Origin: Chromatiales bacterium
GTDB lineage: Bacteria > Pseudomonadota > Gammaproteobacteria > UBA6429 > Thiohalophilaceae
Assembly: GCA_027032075.1 (NCBI GenBank)
Contig: JALVOC010000021.1
Coordinates: 1-49,036 of the forward strand
Direction: 5' to 3'
DNA length: 49,036 nucleotides
A program made the position numbers and the translations under genes. Below, piece by piece: positions 27,237 through 36,540 of this stretch. The first letter of the stretch is position 1. Each line of letters opens with the position of its first letter. Below the pieces are notes generated by a model, which did no database searches, had not been told where the DNA came from, and was given only the letters and a program-made list of their open reading frames with translations.

Positions 27237-27845
27237 ATGCAGCAGATCAATCTCTACCAGCCAATTTTCAGGAAACAGAAGCCGCCCATGTCCGCCGCCC
27301 AGTTGTTGCTCGGTGCGGGGCTGTTGGCGGGGTTGTTACTCGGCGTCTCGGCCATTCGATTCTGGCAGAACCTGGAACTACAGCAGCAGTTGCAGCAAGC
27401 CCGCAAGCAGCATGCGGCTGTCCAGGCCCGGCTGGCAGAGGTGCGGCAGCGCTTCCCGGCGCCACAGAAAGATCCGAAACTGGCAGAGCAGATAAAACAG
27501 CTGCGGCAGGAGATCAATACCAAACAACAGGTGCTGAGGATTTTGTCCGGCAAGTCCTTTGGCAATACCGAAGGGTTCGTCGCGCAACTGACCGGTTTGG
27601 CGCGGCAGCGGATCAAGGGCATGTGGCTTACCGGGATGAAAATCCGGGCAGGCGGGACACAACTGGACATGCAGGGGAACGCGCTGCGTCCTGAATTGTT
27701 ACCCCGCTATCTGCAACGTTTGTCGAATGAGCCGGTATTTCATGGCACCGCTTTCGATTCGTTCATCATGACACGGCGCGAGCAGCCACCCCGCTGGGTA
27801 GAATTTGCCCTGCGCAGTGTGGATGAAAAAACGGAGGGGCGATGA
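27237..27845 (+). CDS. PilN-like MSHA assembly protein
   Basis: A 202-aa bitopic inner-membrane protein of PilN type. N-terminal MQQINLYQPIFRKQKPP is the conserved INLYQP-like cytoplasmic tail that in PilN proteins binds PilM. One transmembrane helix (about 24-43) is followed by a Gln-rich coiled coil (about 46-105) and a small ferredoxin-like domain. It has the size and place of the mshI2-type gene between mshI and mshJ. The ATG overlaps the stop of the next gene region by normal operon packing: its own stop overlaps the mshJ start by 4 bp. Confidence 0.85.
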   Translation: MQQINLYQPIFRKQKPPMSAAQLLLGAGLLAGLLLGVSAIRFWQNLELQQQLQQARKQHAAVQARLAEVRQRFPAPQKDPKLAEQIKQLRQEINTKQQVLRILSGKSFGNTEGFVAQLTGLARQRIKGMWLTGMKIRAGGTQLDMQGNALRPELLPRYLQRLSNEPVFHGTAFDSFIMTRREQPPRWVEFALRSVDEKTEGR

Positions 27846-28495
27846 AGCAGCAACTCCGGTTATGGCTGGATAAATATGAGGCGTTGACGTTACGTGAGCG
27901 CCTGATCATTGCCGCGCTGGTGGCTGTGGTGGTGATCATTGCCTGGAATGAGTTGCTGTGGCAGTTTCAGCTTGCCAATGCGCAGCGTTTCCAGAGTGAA
28001 TTAAGCAGTCTGCAAACCCGTATTCAGGCAGCCAACAAGCAGATTGCTGCATTACGGCTCAATGCCGGTCAGGATCCGGATCGGCAGGAGAAACGGCAAA
28101 AAGCGGAATTGCAGCAACAGCGCGTACGCCTGGATCAGCAGCTGAAACAGAAAATGCACGGCTTGATTGAGCCGGTACAAATGGCACACATGCTGGAAGC
28201 GGTTCTCACCAGGCAGACCGATTTAAAACTGCGGCGCGTGCAGAATCTGCCTCCCCGGCCGTTGCTGGAGAGGAAAAACAACCAGGGAAGTGATGTCGGA
28301 ATTTATCGTCATGGCCTGCAGATTGAGTTCAGCGGCAGCTATCTGAGTACGCTGGAATACCTCAAGGCGCTGAAGGCCTTGCCCTGGGATTTTTACTGGG
28401 ATGAGCTGACGCTGGAAGTGGAACGCTATCCGTTGTCACACATCGTGATCAAGGTGCACACCTTAAGTCTGCAGGAAGGGTGGATCGGTGTTTAA
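27842..28495 (+). CDS. mshJ: MSHA biogenesis protein MshJ (PilO-like)
   Basis: A 217-aa inner-membrane protein with a short cytoplasmic tail, one transmembrane helix (about 21-40), a coiled coil (about 48-105) and a C-terminal PilO-like domain. TLEYLKALKALPWDFYWDEL matches MshJ. It pairs with the preceding PilN-like protein as the inner-membrane alignment complex. Starts in a 4-bp overlap with the upstream gene and overlaps mshK by 8 bp. Confidence 0.87.
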   Translation: MKQQLRLWLDKYEALTLRERLIIAALVAVVVIIAWNELLWQFQLANAQRFQSELSSLQTRIQAANKQIAALRLNAGQDPDRQEKRQKAELQQQRVRLDQQLKQKMHGLIEPVQMAHMLEAVLTRQTDLKLRRVQNLPPRPLLERKNNQGSDVGIYRHGLQIEFSGSYLSTLEYLKALKALPWDFYWDELTLEVERYPLSHIVIKVHTLSLQEGWIGV

Positions 28496-28838
28496 CAGGT
28501 TACTCACTCTTGCGCTTTGTCTGCATTTGGGTACGGCGACGGTAATGGCGGTACAATTGGATGATCCCACGCGGCCGCCCGGGCACCGTCTGGTATTACC
28601 GGGGGGCAAGGCAGCCAAGGGGAAAACACGCTGGCATCTGAGTGCCGTCTATATCGCCGACGGACACCGCAGTGCGGTAATCAACGGCCGCCTGCGCAAA
28701 AAAGGGGAAATGATAGACGGGGCCAGGGTGGTGGCAATTTTACCTGCCAAGGTCCGCTTACAGAAGAACAAACAGCAATTTACGATACGCTTGCTTACCG
28801 ATAACATTCAAAAACGTATAAGGGTGGTAGAGCAGTGA
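28488..28838 (+). CDS. mshK: MSHA biogenesis protein MshK (PilP-like)
   Basis: A 116-aa exported protein. It has a signal peptide (about 1-22), then LDDPTRPPG, the conserved start of MshK/GspC-like homology regions, and a small beta domain (WHLSAVYIADGHRSAVING, DGARVVAILPAKVRL). It probably connects the inner-membrane complex to the MshL secretin. Starts with GTG inside the end of mshJ and overlaps mshL by 4 bp. Confidence 0.85.
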   Translation: MFNRLLTLALCLHLGTATVMAVQLDDPTRPPGHRLVLPGGKAAKGKTRWHLSAVYIADGHRSAVINGRLRKKGEMIDGARVVAILPAKVRLQKNKQQFTIRLLTDNIQKRIRVVEQ

Positions 28839-30640
28839 ACAAGATGATTTACTGGTTGTTACCCCGTAGCAGAGCTTTTCTCATGGGCATCACCTGCCTG
28901 TTGCTGGTTTCCTGTGCCTCTGAGCCGGAAACCCCCAAACCCCGCTTTGAAACCATGGCAGCCATCCAGAATGCCATGGATGAATCCCAGCAGGACAATA
29001 ACCGTCAGCGGGCGAAACCGGTCAGTGAGTCGGAGGTCAGTGCTGCATTATTGCCGCGGATCAATCTCAATCTTCCCGGCAGCAGTGGTATCGATACCGA
29101 AACCCGTTTTGACATCAAGGTGAACCGTGCACGGGCGCGGCAGTTCTTCATCGGACTGGTGGAGGGGACACCGTACAACATGACGGTGGATCCCAGGGTA
29201 AAGGGGCGTATCACCCTCAATCTGAAAAACGTCACGGTGCGGCAGGTGATGGATACGGTACGTGATGTTTACGGTTATGACTATGAGGTCAACGCAACCG
29301 GTTACAAGGTGTATCCCAATGAGATGGCGACGCGCATCTTCAAGGTGAACTATCTGGACATCAAGCGCAAGGGTACATCCCAGGTGCGGGTGAATTCCGG
29401 TCAATTAACCGACATGCGTGGTGGTAATACCCTGGGAAGAGGTGGCTATGGAGGTGGCTATACAGGCAGCGGGGGGCAATATGCCGGCAGCAGTGGTCGC
29501 CGCAACGTCCAGGCAAGCAGCCAGATTGACACCACTACCGAATCCACTTTCTGGAAAGAGCTCGAGGCTTCGCTCAAGGCGATGGTGGGCAATAAAAAAG
29601 GACGCAGTATCGTGGTGAGCGCCCAGTCGGGTGTAATTGTCGTGCGTGCCATGCCCCATGAATTGCGCATGATAGAACGTTATCTCACTGCCACACAGAA
29701 CATTATTCAGCGCCAGGTGATTCTCGAGGCAAAAATCATCGAGGTTCAGCTGGGGGAAAAATACCAGGCGGGAATCAACTGGTCGGCGCTGGCCGGCGGC
29801 GGCAGCAACAGCGGGCTTTTCAGTCATATCGGCGGCGGAAGTGTGTTCGACGGGGGAGACAGCGGTGGCGTGGGAACCTCGTCGATTTTTGGCAATTCTG
29901 GCAATCTTGATCCCAGTAATTATTCCCCCATCAATGGTTCCAGCACCTCGGCTTTCGGCGGGGTGTTCACCCTGGCGCTCACCCTGGGCACCGATTTTGC
30001 CGCCTTTATCGAATTGCTGAAGGGGCAGGGTAATGTGCAGGTTCTCTCCAGCCCGAGGATTTCCACCCTGAACAACTCCAAGGCGGTGATCAAGGTGGGG
30101 CAGGAGGAGTTCTTCGTCACCAATATTTACGGTAACATCGCTGTCACCAGCGGCGCATCCACCAGTTCCAACAATATTGAATTGACGCCTTTCTTTTCCG
30201 GTGTGGTTCTCGATGTGGTACCGCAGATCAGTGAGCAGGGGATGGTCACCCTGTTTATCCATCCCTCTGTCAGCAAGGTGGCTGAACAAAACAAGGAGGT
30301 GTCATTGACGCAAAACGACACCATGGTCTTACCTTTGGCGTATAGCACCGTGCGTGAATCGGATACTATTATAAGCGCCAGGAGCGGTCAGGTGGTGGTG
30401 ATTGGCGGTCTGATGCAGGAGAAGAAGATCGATCTGGAAACATCGGTACCCTTCTTCGGCGATCTGCCAATCATTGGTGGTTTGTTCCGCCACTTCAAGC
30501 AAGAGACCGTGAAAAGTGAGCTGGTGATCCTGCTCAAGCCCATTGTGGTGGAAGCCGACGGAAAAGTCTGGAATGATGTGATTCACCGTTCGCAACAACG
30601 AATAAACGCCATTCATTCCTCGGTATTACAAACTGACTAG
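28835..30640 (+). CDS. mshL: MSHA secretin MshL
   Basis: Outer-membrane secretin through which the pilus passes. The protein has 601 aa with a lipoprotein signal peptide and lipobox LVSC (acylated Cys about residue 28). It has N-terminal STN/N0-like and N1 modules (FIGLVEGTPYNMTVDPRV, VTVRQVMDTVRDVYGYDYEV) and a Gly/Ser/Tyr-rich linker (about residues 190-230). The C-terminal secretin domain has VQVLSSPRISTLNNSKAVIKVG, VLDVVPQIS and VVIGGLMQEKK...VPFFGDLPIIGGLFR. Two low-complexity Gly/Ser stretches are typical of MshL. Overlaps mshK. Confidence 0.94.
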   Translation: MNKMIYWLLPRSRAFLMGITCLLLVSCASEPETPKPRFETMAAIQNAMDESQQDNNRQRAKPVSESEVSAALLPRINLNLPGSSGIDTETRFDIKVNRARARQFFIGLVEGTPYNMTVDPRVKGRITLNLKNVTVRQVMDTVRDVYGYDYEVNATGYKVYPNEMATRIFKVNYLDIKRKGTSQVRVNSGQLTDMRGGNTLGRGGYGGGYTGSGGQYAGSSGRRNVQASSQIDTTTESTFWKELEASLKAMVGNKKGRSIVVSAQSGVIVVRAMPHELRMIERYLTATQNIIQRQVILEAKIIEVQLGEKYQAGINWSALAGGGSNSGLFSHIGGGSVFDGGDSGGVGTSSIFGNSGNLDPSNYSPINGSSTSAFGGVFTLALTLGTDFAAFIELLKGQGNVQVLSSPRISTLNNSKAVIKVGQEEFFVTNIYGNIAVTSGASTSSNNIELTPFFSGVVLDVVPQISEQGMVTLFIHPSVSKVAEQNKEVSLTQNDTMVLPLAYSTVRESDTIISARSGQVVVIGGLMQEKKIDLETSVPFFGDLPIIGGLFRHFKQETVKSELVILLKPIVVEADGKVWNDVIHRSQQRINAIHSSVLQTD

Positions 30641-30653
30641 TGCGAACTGAACC

Positions 30654-31577
30654 ATGGCCGCTATCATGTACCAGGAACATTTCGGATTGCAGGAATTGCC
30701 CTTCTCGCTGACGCCCGATACCGGGTTTTTCTTTTCCTATGGACATTATGCCGATGCGCTGAATACCCTGCTGGTGGCGTTGCGGATGGGCGAAGGTTTT
30801 ATCAAGGTGTCCGGCGAGGTTGGAACCGGCAAGACATTACTCTGCCGAAAATTGCTTAACACGCTGGATGACAAATTCGTTTCTGCCTATATTCCCAATC
30901 CGATGCTTACCCCCTATGGTTTGCAAACCGCGGTGGCGGAGGAACTGGGGATCCCCATAACCCGTCAGTACGGCCATCATCAGTTACAAAAAATGATTGC
31001 CGAGCGGATCATCGAACTGAACAAACGGGGCAAGCAGGTCATCTTGTGTCTGGACGAGGCACAGGCAATGCCAATCGAAACCCTTGAAACCCTGCGCCTG
31101 CTCACCAACCTGGAAACCGAAAAGACCAAATTGTTGCAGGTTGTCCTCTTCGGTCAACCGGAACTGGATGTGCATCTGAACAACCCCCGCGTGAGGCAAC
31201 TGAAACAACGCATCACCTTCTCCTACAAATTGTTGCCAATCGATCATCGCGGCATGCATTCCTATATCACCCACCGGCTGCTGGTCGCGGGTTATCAGGG
31301 AGGCAGTCTGTTTCATCCCCGTGCCATCAGCAAATTGTATCGTGCCAGCCGTGGCATCCCCAGGCTGATCAATATCCTCTCGCACAAGGCAATGATGGCG
31401 GCCTATGGGCAGGGTGACAAAACAGTGAATAAAAGCCATGTGCGTCTCGCGATAAAGGACACCGAAGACGCCCAGCTAAGAAACTCACGGCGCCAGCGGG
31501 TGGGCTGGTTTACCCTGGCGATGACAGCGCTGGCGACACTTGCAGGGGTTGTCTACTGGTCAGGTGCTGCGTTATAG
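30654..31577 (+). CDS. mshM: MSHA biogenesis ATPase MshM (ExeA-like AAA)
   Basis: A 307-aa AAA ATPase of the ExeA/GspA family. It opens with MYQEHFGLQELPFSLTPDT, the family signature. Walker A GEVGTGKT is at 54-61 and Walker B VILCLDEAQ has D134-E135. Sensor and lid segments follow (SRGIPRLINILSHKAMMAAYG). A single C-terminal transmembrane helix (about 285-305) replaces the periplasmic domain of ExeA. Lies 13 bp after mshL. Confidence 0.92.
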   Translation: MAAIMYQEHFGLQELPFSLTPDTGFFFSYGHYADALNTLLVALRMGEGFIKVSGEVGTGKTLLCRKLLNTLDDKFVSAYIPNPMLTPYGLQTAVAEELGIPITRQYGHHQLQKMIAERIIELNKRGKQVILCLDEAQAMPIETLETLRLLTNLETEKTKLLQVVLFGQPELDVHLNNPRVRQLKQRITFSYKLLPIDHRGMHSYITHRLLVAGYQGGSLFHPRAISKLYRASRGIPRLINILSHKAMMAAYGQGDKTVNKSHVRLAIKDTEDAQLRNSRRQRVGWFTLAMTALATLAGVVYWSGAAL

Positions 31578-31591
31578 CGGGTGGCTGGCCA

Positions 31592-32665
31592 ATGAGTCTG
31601 ATAAACAAAATGCTCAAGGATCTGGAAAAACGGCGTAGCCAGGATATGGAGTACGCAGGTACGCCGTTACAAGGCGTCAACCAGTATGCTGCCGTAGCCG
31701 CTGGGAGCAACTGGTTATGGTACCTCGCCCTTTCCCTGATCCTTGTGCTGGCGATCGCTGTCGGCCTGTTGCTGTGGGAGCGCTATACCCCGCTGGCACA
31801 GGATGAGGCAGCAGCGACGGCCGCTGCTTTGCAGAACGGATCAGCAACACAAACCGAAGTAGTAACAGAAGCGGCTACAAAAGCAGTGCCGCAACAACAG
31901 ACAGACAAATCGCCCCAGCCGAAGGTAGCGTCCCAGCCCCAGGCTGCCAGACCCGTCCGGCAAAAATCACCGGCAGTTGCCACTGCGACCGTCAAAAAAC
32001 CGCAAGCGAAAACCAACGCTTCAGCGCGGGTGGAGAATGACAGCCCGGTGATCAAGCGTGCCCGCGCATTGACCGCCGGACAACAGGCAGAAAAAGGCTA
32101 CCGGAAGGCGTATCGGTTGCTTTCCGAGGGAAGAATGGAAGAGGCGGAAACCGTGTTGCGTCAGGCGTTGCGTCACTATCCACGTCATAGCCGCGCCCGT
32201 GAATTGTTGGCTGGCAGCTATATCAAGGCAGGGCGTTATGTAGAGGCTGGAGAAATTTTACAGCAGGGACTGTTGCTGCAACCGAGGCATGGAATGTTTG
32301 CCAAATTATATGCCCGTGTGTTGTTGCAGCAAAACAATGTGAATGAGGCTGTTTCCCTTTTGCGGAAATATGCGCCGCCAATCGAAGCCGATCCCGATTA
32401 TCATGTTTTACTCGCTGCGCTCTATCAGCGGCAAAATAATTTCCAGGCTGCCGCCGAGACCTATGAGCGTTTGTTGAAACGCAAACCGCAAAACGGTGTC
32501 TGGTGGCTTGGTCTTGGCATCTCAAGAGAAAAACTGGGTCAGAACCAACTGGCGAGTGAGGCCTACAAAAAGGCACGTGAGGATGGATCGCTGAACGCCC
32601 GTTTGCGCCAGTATACGGACAACCGCCTTGCCGCATTGCGCGAAATAGATTATCCCGGAGAATAA
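31592..32665 (+). CDS. mshN: MSHA biogenesis TPR protein MshN
   Basis: A 357-aa membrane-anchored TPR protein. N-terminal MSLINKMLKDLEKRR is the shared start of MshN-like proteins. A transmembrane helix (about 47-66) is followed by an Ala/Gln/Lys/Pro-rich linker (about 70-155) and a C-terminal tetratricopeptide repeat domain (about 165-350). The low-complexity linker would let the TPR reach across the periplasm. It is the last recognisable msh gene in the window. Confidence 0.88.
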   Translation: MSLINKMLKDLEKRRSQDMEYAGTPLQGVNQYAAVAAGSNWLWYLALSLILVLAIAVGLLLWERYTPLAQDEAAATAAALQNGSATQTEVVTEAATKAVPQQQTDKSPQPKVASQPQAARPVRQKSPAVATATVKKPQAKTNASARVENDSPVIKRARALTAGQQAEKGYRKAYRLLSEGRMEEAETVLRQALRHYPRHSRARELLAGSYIKAGRYVEAGEILQQGLLLQPRHGMFAKLYARVLLQQNNVNEAVSLLRKYAPPIEADPDYHVLLAALYQRQNNFQAAAETYERLLKRKPQNGVWWLGLGISREKLGQNQLASEAYKKAREDGSLNARLRQYTDNRLAALREIDYPGE

Positions 32666-32815
32666 AAATAATTTTTATACGGCATTATAAAAACATTAAT
32701 ACTTTAGGGTGTTTTTGTGATGAATATCACCACAAACAATGGCAGCGCAAAATGAGGTTAACTATAATTAGGTATGTCTGATTTATCGGAATATTTTTAA
32801 GGGATTTAACCCACC

Positions 32816-33421
32816 ATGCGTCTGGCCTATCTGATTTTTGTCTGCGGCTTGTTGCCGTTTGCGGCGACTGCGTGGGCCGGCAGCCAGGAAAGAGACAACA
32901 GTAACGACAGTTACTGGTCCCGCTTTACTTTTCATTTTGATCGCAAGTCGATCAATATCAACAACGGTAAACTGACGATTCTCAATCCCCAGTTCAAGAG
33001 CCTCAACAGCGGCTTGGCAAAGCAGTATGAGCAACTGGATGCACGCCTGCTCTATCCCCTCGGGGGAAAGCAGTACCAGTTCGATATCGGCTTGAATCTT
33101 CGCTATATACAGCAAAGCAATAGTGCCAACACTTTCGGGGGAAGCCGTTTCGGAGGAAATAACAGGACCATTCCGGCTTTTTACGCTGATGCGCTGGTGG
33201 AGTTACCCTATAAAGGTTTTGCTGCCGGTCTGGAGGGCAGCCATGATCCGCTTGGCAACCAGTTTCTTGATTACCGCGCCAAGCTGCGTTATCAATGGTC
33301 GGAGCAACTGGGCCTGCAAGGAGGCTGGCAACACCAGCAGATGTCACACGATCTTTCCGAAAACAGCGGCAGCCGGGTTACCAATGACGGGCCGTTTCTT
33401 GATTTCTACTTCCGTTTCTGA
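32816..33421 (+). CDS. Predicted outer-membrane beta-barrel protein (TIGR04219-like)
   Basis: A 201-aa protein with a clear signal peptide (residues 1-21, cleavage after AWA). The rest alternates polar and hydrophobic residues as amphipathic beta strands. It ends in FLDFYFRF, the terminal-Phe signature of proteins folded by the Bam machinery. Size and strand pattern suggest an eight-stranded barrel like the TIGR04219 family, but that family call is from memory. It lies 150 bp after mshN on the same strand; a role with the pilus is possible but unproven. Confidence 0.7.
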   Translation: MRLAYLIFVCGLLPFAATAWAGSQERDNSNDSYWSRFTFHFDRKSININNGKLTILNPQFKSLNSGLAKQYEQLDARLLYPLGGKQYQFDIGLNLRYIQQSNSANTFGGSRFGGNNRTIPAFYADALVELPYKGFAAGLEGSHDPLGNQFLDYRAKLRYQWSEQLGLQGGWQHQQMSHDLSENSGSRVTNDGPFLDFYFRF

Positions 33422-33448
33422 CATTTACGTCTGAAATCCCCTTTAGCC

Positions 33449-34159
33449 TCAGGCACGTGCCACCGCCCAGACATCCACACGCCGTACGCCTGCTTTTTTA
33501 AAAACCCTCGCCAGTTCATTGACTGTGCTGCCGGTGGTGATGACATCATCGACAAGTGCAATGTGCTTGTATTGGAAGTTATCCCTTACCTTGAAGGCGT
33601 GGCGGATATTACGTTGGCGGGCCTGCCGTTGCAGCTCGCTCTGTGGCCGGGTATTGCGTTGGCGCCGCACCCCGTGTATTTCAAGCGGCAATTGCAATTG
33701 CCGTGCAACGGGCCGGCTGAGTTCAACGGCCTGGTTGAAACCACGCGTGCGCAGGCGGCCGGGATGCAGCGGTACCGGCACCACGCACTCGGGCAGCTCA
33801 TATATCCCTTTTTCCAGATTTTCACTCAGAGTCTGTTGCAGCAGCCCGGCCAGCAGCCGGGCGGCTGCAAGCTGGCCATGAAACTTCAGCCCGGTAACAA
33901 AACCATTCAGTGGCGGTGCGTAGCGGTAGGGAACGATGGCCTGATCAAAGTGTGGGGGGTGTTGCAGACACTGGCCGCACAAGAGGGAGGCCGTGTTTGT
34001 CATTGCTGCACCACAGCGTGGGCAGGCTGGCAGATTACGGGGCAGTTCATGCAGGCAGGCCTGACAGAGTCCGAATTGATCACTGTCAGGGTCCCCGCAC
34101 AGACGGCAATCGCCCGCCAACCATGACGCTAATGTTTTGTGCAGCGTTTTGAAAATCAT
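33449..34159 (-). CDS. comF: ComF-family phosphoribosyltransferase-like protein
   Basis: A ComF/GntX protein of 236 aa, linked in other bacteria to DNA uptake or use. An N-terminal zinc ribbon with several CxxC pairs (CRLCG, CQAC, CPRCG, CGQC) is followed by a phosphoribosyltransferase fold with the PRPP loop IALVDDVITTGSTVNE. Complete by length. In many gammaproteobacteria comF sits directly opposite bioB; here it is 5 kb from bioB with a regulator and ygiQ between. Divergent from the GGDEF-EAL gene. Confidence 0.93.
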   Translation of the reverse strand: MIFKTLHKTLASWLAGDCRLCGDPDSDQFGLCQACLHELPRNLPACPRCGAAMTNTASLLCGQCLQHPPHFDQAIVPYRYAPPLNGFVTGLKFHGQLAAARLLAGLLQQTLSENLEKGIYELPECVVPVPLHPGRLRTRGFNQAVELSRPVARQLQLPLEIHGVRRQRNTRPQSELQRQARQRNIRHAFKVRDNFQYKHIALVDDVITTGSTVNELARVFKKAGVRRVDVWAVARA

Positions 34160-34427
34160 GCAAGTTCCTTCTTGTTTTTTGTTCCTTTGTTTTCTGTCAC
34201 CATAGGATATGGAATTGCAGGCATGATTGCCAGAACGGTGGTTGTCGTAATGGTTTGAAAAAGTGCGGGTACTCAGATCCTACAGACCGCTTTTTCCTAT
34301 CAAATCAGGCAAAATCTGTAATACTTTACTTCAGTAGTATGTAATAACCTCCGGAATATGCAGAGAGTCTCGAAACGGCCAAAGCGCCAAAATCGTTGAA
34401 TGCAGATTGATATGAGCTATTGAGCTA

Positions 34428-36533
34428 ATGCAGTTGCAGCAAAAATCTGAAACGGTAAAAATTCTTGTTGTTGATGATGATATTACCTTTCGCCTGATGA
34501 TGAAGCAGTTCCTGCAGGGACTGGGGTACGAGGTGATTGAGGCTGAAAGCGGTGAGGAGGCGCTGGAAAAATACCGGCAGGAGGAACCGCTCATGATCCT
34601 CATGGAAGGAGACTTGCCGGGTATGGATGGCTTTCAGACCTGTGCCGCGATCAAAGCTCAGCCGGGAGCAAAAGAAACACCGATCCTCATGATAACCAGG
34701 CTGGCGTACGGAACCTTTGTCGATCGTGCGTTTGAAGCTGGCGCAGCCGATTATCTCAGAAAACCTGTGCAGTGGCCGATACTGCGTAATCGTATTCATT
34801 ACCTGTTGCGATCCAGAAAAGCGCAGGAAGAATTATTGCTTGCTGCTTCCGTGTTTGAAAATGCGGCGGAAGCCATCCTCGTTTCAGATAAAGAAAATCA
34901 TATTATTGCCGTCAATCCGGCATTTTGCCGCATCACCGGATACAGCGAGGAGGAGGTGCTGGGGCATAACCCTTCGATTCTCAGTTCCGGCCGGCATGAT
35001 GAGGAATTCTATCAGCAGCTTTGGGAGAGTCTGAAGAGCAAGGGCAGTTGGGAGGGGGAGATATGGAATCGTCGTAAAAATGGTGAAACCTATCCGGAAT
35101 GGCTCGCAATCAACACCATCAAGGACAGCAGTGGAGAAGTGGTGCGTTATGTGGGCATGTTTTCTGATATCACCAGAAGAAAACAATATGAGCAGGATAT
35201 CTGGTACCAGGCCAATTTTGATCTGCTCACCGGCCTGCCGAACCGTAGCCTGTTAATCGATCGTCTCGGCCAGGCGATCGAAGAAAGCCGGCGAAACGAC
35301 AGGCAGGTGGCGGTGTTGCTTATTGATCTCGATCACTTCAAGGAAGTGAATGACACGCTCGGTCACCCTGCAGGGGATAAACTCCTGCAGGAGATTGCAC
35401 GGCGCCTTGTTAAATGTGTGCGCAGCACCGATACCGTGGCCAGGCTTGGCGGAGATGAATTTGTCATCGTTCTGACTGAAATAAAAAACAATGCGCCGGT
35501 GGAAAAAGTGGTGGAAAACATCCTGAAGCACCTGGCTGAGCCGGTGGAAGTGCTTCCCGGGCAAAATGCCTATGTTTCCGGGAGTGTCGGTATCGCGCTT
35601 TCATCGGAAAGCGGTGACGATATTGATGCATTGTTGAAGCATGCCGACACAGCGATGTACCGGGCCAAGGCGGCTGGCCGTAACGGCTATGAATATTTTA
35701 CCGAAGAGATGAACCGCGCCGCGATAAAAAGAATGGAAATGGATCGGGCTTTGCGTCAGGCGATAATGGATGAGGAATTCATTCTGTATTTTCAACCGAT
35801 CCATGAACTGGCGAGCGGGCGTATTGTCGGGGTGGAGTCGCTGTTGCGTTGGCCGAATCCACAGCATGGCATGATGCTTCCCGAACAATTCATTGCATTG
35901 GCGGAAGAAACCGGTTTGATTGAACCTTTGGGCAACTGGGCATTGCATCAGGCGATTAAAGTCTACCACCAGCATCTTCTCAAGTGGCAAACGAATCTGA
36001 AAATGGCTGTCAATGTCTCCATGCATCAGTGTCAGGATCAGTGCAATGACTTCGTCAGTTCGCTGCTTTCCCTCATCAGGGAATATGAACTGCCGCCCGG
36101 TGTTCTGGAGCTGGAATTTACCGAGAGTTTGTTGATCGGGCATTCTGCCGGGCTTGTGCAGAGATTCCGGCAATTGCGTGAAATGGGTGTATCCCTGGTG
36201 CTGGATGAATTTGGCAGCGGTTGTTCCTCTCTTTCCTATCTCAAGAATCTGCCGATAAACAAGGTGAAAATTGGCCGCAGTTTTATTTGCGATATCGACA
36301 AAAATTCCGAGGATGCCAATCTGGTTGAGGCGGTTATTGCCATGGCGCGGGCTCTCAGGCTCAGCGTCGTTGCAGAAGGGATTGAAAACAGGGCGCAACT
36401 TGATTTTCTCAAACAGGCGGGTTGTGAGCAGGGGCAGGGGTACTACTTTTCCCCGCCGCAGCCACTGGAGGATCTCGTCAAATTGCTGGAGGAGGATGAT
36501 GCCTCACCTGTGAGTAACCCGGAGAAGCAATAA
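34428..36533 (+). CDS. REC-PAS-GGDEF-EAL response regulator, predicted constitutive diguanylate cyclase
   Basis: A 701-aa cytoplasmic regulator. Receiver domain (about 10-125) with D16-D17 acidic pocket, a Thr in LMITRLAY and Lys in RKPVQ, but Glu60 replaces the phospho-acceptor Asp (ILMEGDLPGMDG; codon GAA at 34605). PAS domain with PAC tail about 140-255. GGDEF domain intact: ARLGGDEFVIVL, with an inhibitory RxxD site (RSTD) five residues before it. EAL domain degraded: ESL instead of EAL, DEFGSG instead of DDFGTG, KIGRSF instead of KIDRSF. I infer that it makes cyclic-di-GMP and has lost phosphodiesterase activity. No sensor kinase is adjacent. Confidence 0.92.
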   Translation: MQLQQKSETVKILVVDDDITFRLMMKQFLQGLGYEVIEAESGEEALEKYRQEEPLMILMEGDLPGMDGFQTCAAIKAQPGAKETPILMITRLAYGTFVDRAFEAGAADYLRKPVQWPILRNRIHYLLRSRKAQEELLLAASVFENAAEAILVSDKENHIIAVNPAFCRITGYSEEEVLGHNPSILSSGRHDEEFYQQLWESLKSKGSWEGEIWNRRKNGETYPEWLAINTIKDSSGEVVRYVGMFSDITRRKQYEQDIWYQANFDLLTGLPNRSLLIDRLGQAIEESRRNDRQVAVLLIDLDHFKEVNDTLGHPAGDKLLQEIARRLVKCVRSTDTVARLGGDEFVIVLTEIKNNAPVEKVVENILKHLAEPVEVLPGQNAYVSGSVGIALSSESGDDIDALLKHADTAMYRAKAAGRNGYEYFTEEMNRAAIKRMEMDRALRQAIMDEEFILYFQPIHELASGRIVGVESLLRWPNPQHGMMLPEQFIALAEETGLIEPLGNWALHQAIKVYHQHLLKWQTNLKMAVNVSMHQCQDQCNDFVSSLLSLIREYELPPGVLELEFTESLLIGHSAGLVQRFRQLREMGVSLVLDEFGSGCSSLSYLKNLPINKVKIGRSFICDIDKNSEDANLVEAVIAMARALRLSVVAEGIENRAQLDFLKQAGCEQGQGYYFSPPQPLEDLVKLLEEDDASPVSNPEKQ

Positions 36534-36540
36534 AACATAT

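Noticed and set aside
29405-30289. Minus-strand open frame of 294 codons opposite mshL
   Set aside because: Shadow of the secretin gene; composition follows codon positions of the real gene.
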